This document shows positions 63,278 to 64,000 of a DNA stretch of 64,000 nt, piece after piece; within the stretch, counting starts at the first letter, position 1; every line of letters starts with the position of its first letter. This DNA comes from JAGPUQ01 sp049325095. GTDB taxonomy: Bacteria; Pseudomonadota; Gammaproteobacteria; Pseudomonadales; Porticoccaceae. A program made the translations under genes and the position numbers. A model generated the notes under the pieces. That model saw only the letters and a program-made list of their open reading frames with translations. It had not been told where the DNA came from and ran no database searches. The DNA is taken from NCBI GenBank assembly GCA_049325095.1, contig JBMOPO010000026.1:56637-120636 (forward strand). The letters run 5' to 3'.

Positions 63278-63862
63278 ATGGATGCGCTCGCCGCGCTGCA
63301 TCGCCGCAGGTCCGAGTCCGCGCTCGGCGAGCCGGCGCCGGAAGGGGAGGTGCTCGACAACATCCGCCGCGCCGCCCTGACCGCCGCCGACCACGCCACC
63401 CTGCGGCCCTGGCGGTTTCTGGAGATTCGCGGCGCGGCGCGGCAGCGGCTGGGGGAGCTGTTCGTGCGCGCCCGGGAGGCAAACGAAGGCGAGCTCGCAC
63501 CGGCCGAGCGCGAGCGCACCCGCAACCGGCCGCTGCGCGCGCCCCTGCTCATCGTGGTGATCGCCAGTTGTCGCACCACGGCCAAGGTCCCCGAGATCGA
63601 GCAGTTGATTTCCGCCGGGGCCGCCGCCCAGAACATGCTCAACGCCGCCTATGTGCAGGGCGTGGGGGCCATCTGGCGCACCGGGGACTTCGCCTACGAC
63701 GCGACCGTCCGCGCCGGGCTCGGGTTGGAGCCCCGGGAGCGGATCCTCGGCTTTCTCTATCTGGGCACCGTCATCGAGCCGCGGCCGCCGCGACCCGAGC
63801 TGAACCCGGCCGATTTCTTTCGGGACTGGCCTGCCCCGGACTCCGCTGCGGGGGCGGGCTGA
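63278..63862 (+). CDS. Nitroreductase family protein, YdjA-like
   Basis: The 194-residue FMN-dependent nitroreductase-fold protein (MDALAALHRRRSESALGEPAPEGEVLDNIRRAALTAADHATLRPWRF, and later GVGAIWRTGDFAYDATVRAGLGL and ILGFLYLGT) aligns by eye with E. coli YdjA. The ATG follows GAGGAACAGCTC. It lies 2.3 kb beyond the F420 operon. It could in principle serve as the missing dehydro-F420 reductase, but YdjA-like proteins are widespread, so this is only a hypothesis. Confidence 0.85.
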   Translation: MDALAALHRRRSESALGEPAPEGEVLDNIRRAALTAADHATLRPWRFLEIRGAARQRLGELFVRAREANEGELAPAERERTRNRPLRAPLLIVVIASCRTTAKVPEIEQLISAGAAAQNMLNAAYVQGVGAIWRTGDFAYDATVRAGLGLEPRERILGFLYLGTVIEPRPPRPELNPADFFRDWPAPDSAAGAG

Positions 63863-63897
63863 GGGGCGCGGATAGTGTTTTCCAATCCTGAAATGAG

Positions 63898-63930
63898 CCT
63901 GAAGCGGGGGGTCGGATGTAGGGCTTCAGG
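63898..63930. repeat. Inverted repeat after the nitroreductase gene
   Basis: CCTGAAGC (63898-63905) and GCTTCAGG (63923-63930) form an 8-bp stem with a 17-base loop, 36 bp past the stop. No U tract is present; the role is unclear. Confidence 0.3.
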
Positions 63931-63968
63931 ACCCGGATTTCCGGGAAGGGTTGATGGACTGAAGGAGC

Positions 63969-64000
63969 GCTGCCCGCGCCCTTTGGAGGCGGCGGGCAGC
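63969..64000. terminator. Hairpin at the window end
   Basis: GCTGCCCGC (63969-63977) and GCGGGCAGC (63992-64000) form a 9-bp stem. The window ends at the stem base, so a following U tract cannot be checked. Confidence 0.4.

Noticed and set aside
63278..63862. Nitroreductase as the dedicated dehydro-F420 reductase of the operon
   Set aside because: It resembles the widespread YdjA family more than the FbiB C-domain and is separated from the operon by uup on the other strand; kept only as a weak candidate.

Overview
The window looks like chromosome of a free-living, aerobic, very GC-rich gammaproteobacterium. The best evidence is a conserved core block (tRNA-Val, thrS, infC, rpmI, rplT, pheS, pheT, ihfA, a MerR-type regulator, tRNA-Pro at 24.7-32.3 kb). 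Supporting evidence is a PA2779/PA2778-type gene pair, a Uup-type ABC-F ATPase and a LexA box of the E. coli/gamma type. Genus and family cannot be fixed from the sequence alone. There is no phage, plasmid, intact IS or CRISPR.

Layout: (1) 0-4.1 kb: the end of a lipid-type thiolase gene, a SnoaL-like protein, a small 2-oxoglutarate oxygenase, a glycosyltransferase-like protein and an ELM1-like protein. (2) 4.1-4.3 kb: a 178-bp near-palindrome that looks like a MITE, then an orphan acidic protein. (3) 5.0-11.9 kb, minus strand: DUF1302, DUF1329, Ycf48/BNR-like and RND (MMPL) genes, a predicted envelope system for hydrophobic molecules. (4) 12.2-19.5 kb, minus strand: acyl-CoA catabolism (SnoaL, acyl-CoA dehydrogenase, enoyl-CoA hydratase, NDP-forming acyl-CoA synthetase fused to a GNAT domain, SDR, alpha/beta hydrolase). 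(5) 19.7-24.6 kb: PA2779/PA2778 pair, exported oligoendopeptidase F, xseA. (6) 24.7-32.3 kb: the translation/IHF block, with infC starting at ATC. (7) 32.4-40.3 kb, minus strand: host-attachment-like protein, D-aminoacylase-like amidohydrolase, and the imuA-imuB-dnaE2 mutagenesis cassette behind a LexA box. (8) 40.4-43.8 kb: nadK, rhomboid protease, YeaC-like protein, DUF2797, a small membrane protein. (9) 43.8-53.5 kb: a CHASE2 nucleotide cyclase, a divergent FecR-TPR-outer-membrane-barrel fusion, a secreted cysteine-containing protein, an HD-type protein, and a glutaminase fused to STAS and cyclic-nucleotide-binding domains. (10) 53.6-61.0 kb: an RluF-like pseudouridine synthase, an F420-type LLM oxidoreductase and, divergently, a complete coenzyme F420 operon (npdG-cofE-cofD-cofC-fbiC). 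(11) 61.0-64.0 kb: uup and a YdjA-like nitroreductase.

The most notable system is the F420 operon in a gammaproteobacterial setting, with a divergent F420-type oxidoreductase and an F420:NADP oxidoreductase. Together these form a closed circuit that makes, reduces and uses F420. It lacks an FbiB-type second domain for the dehydro-F420 reduction step. The envelope cluster and the acyl-CoA genes suggest uptake and breakdown of a hydrophobic compound (lipid, sterol or hydrocarbon). A possible second-messenger link joins the CHASE2 cyclase to the cNMP-binding glutaminase.
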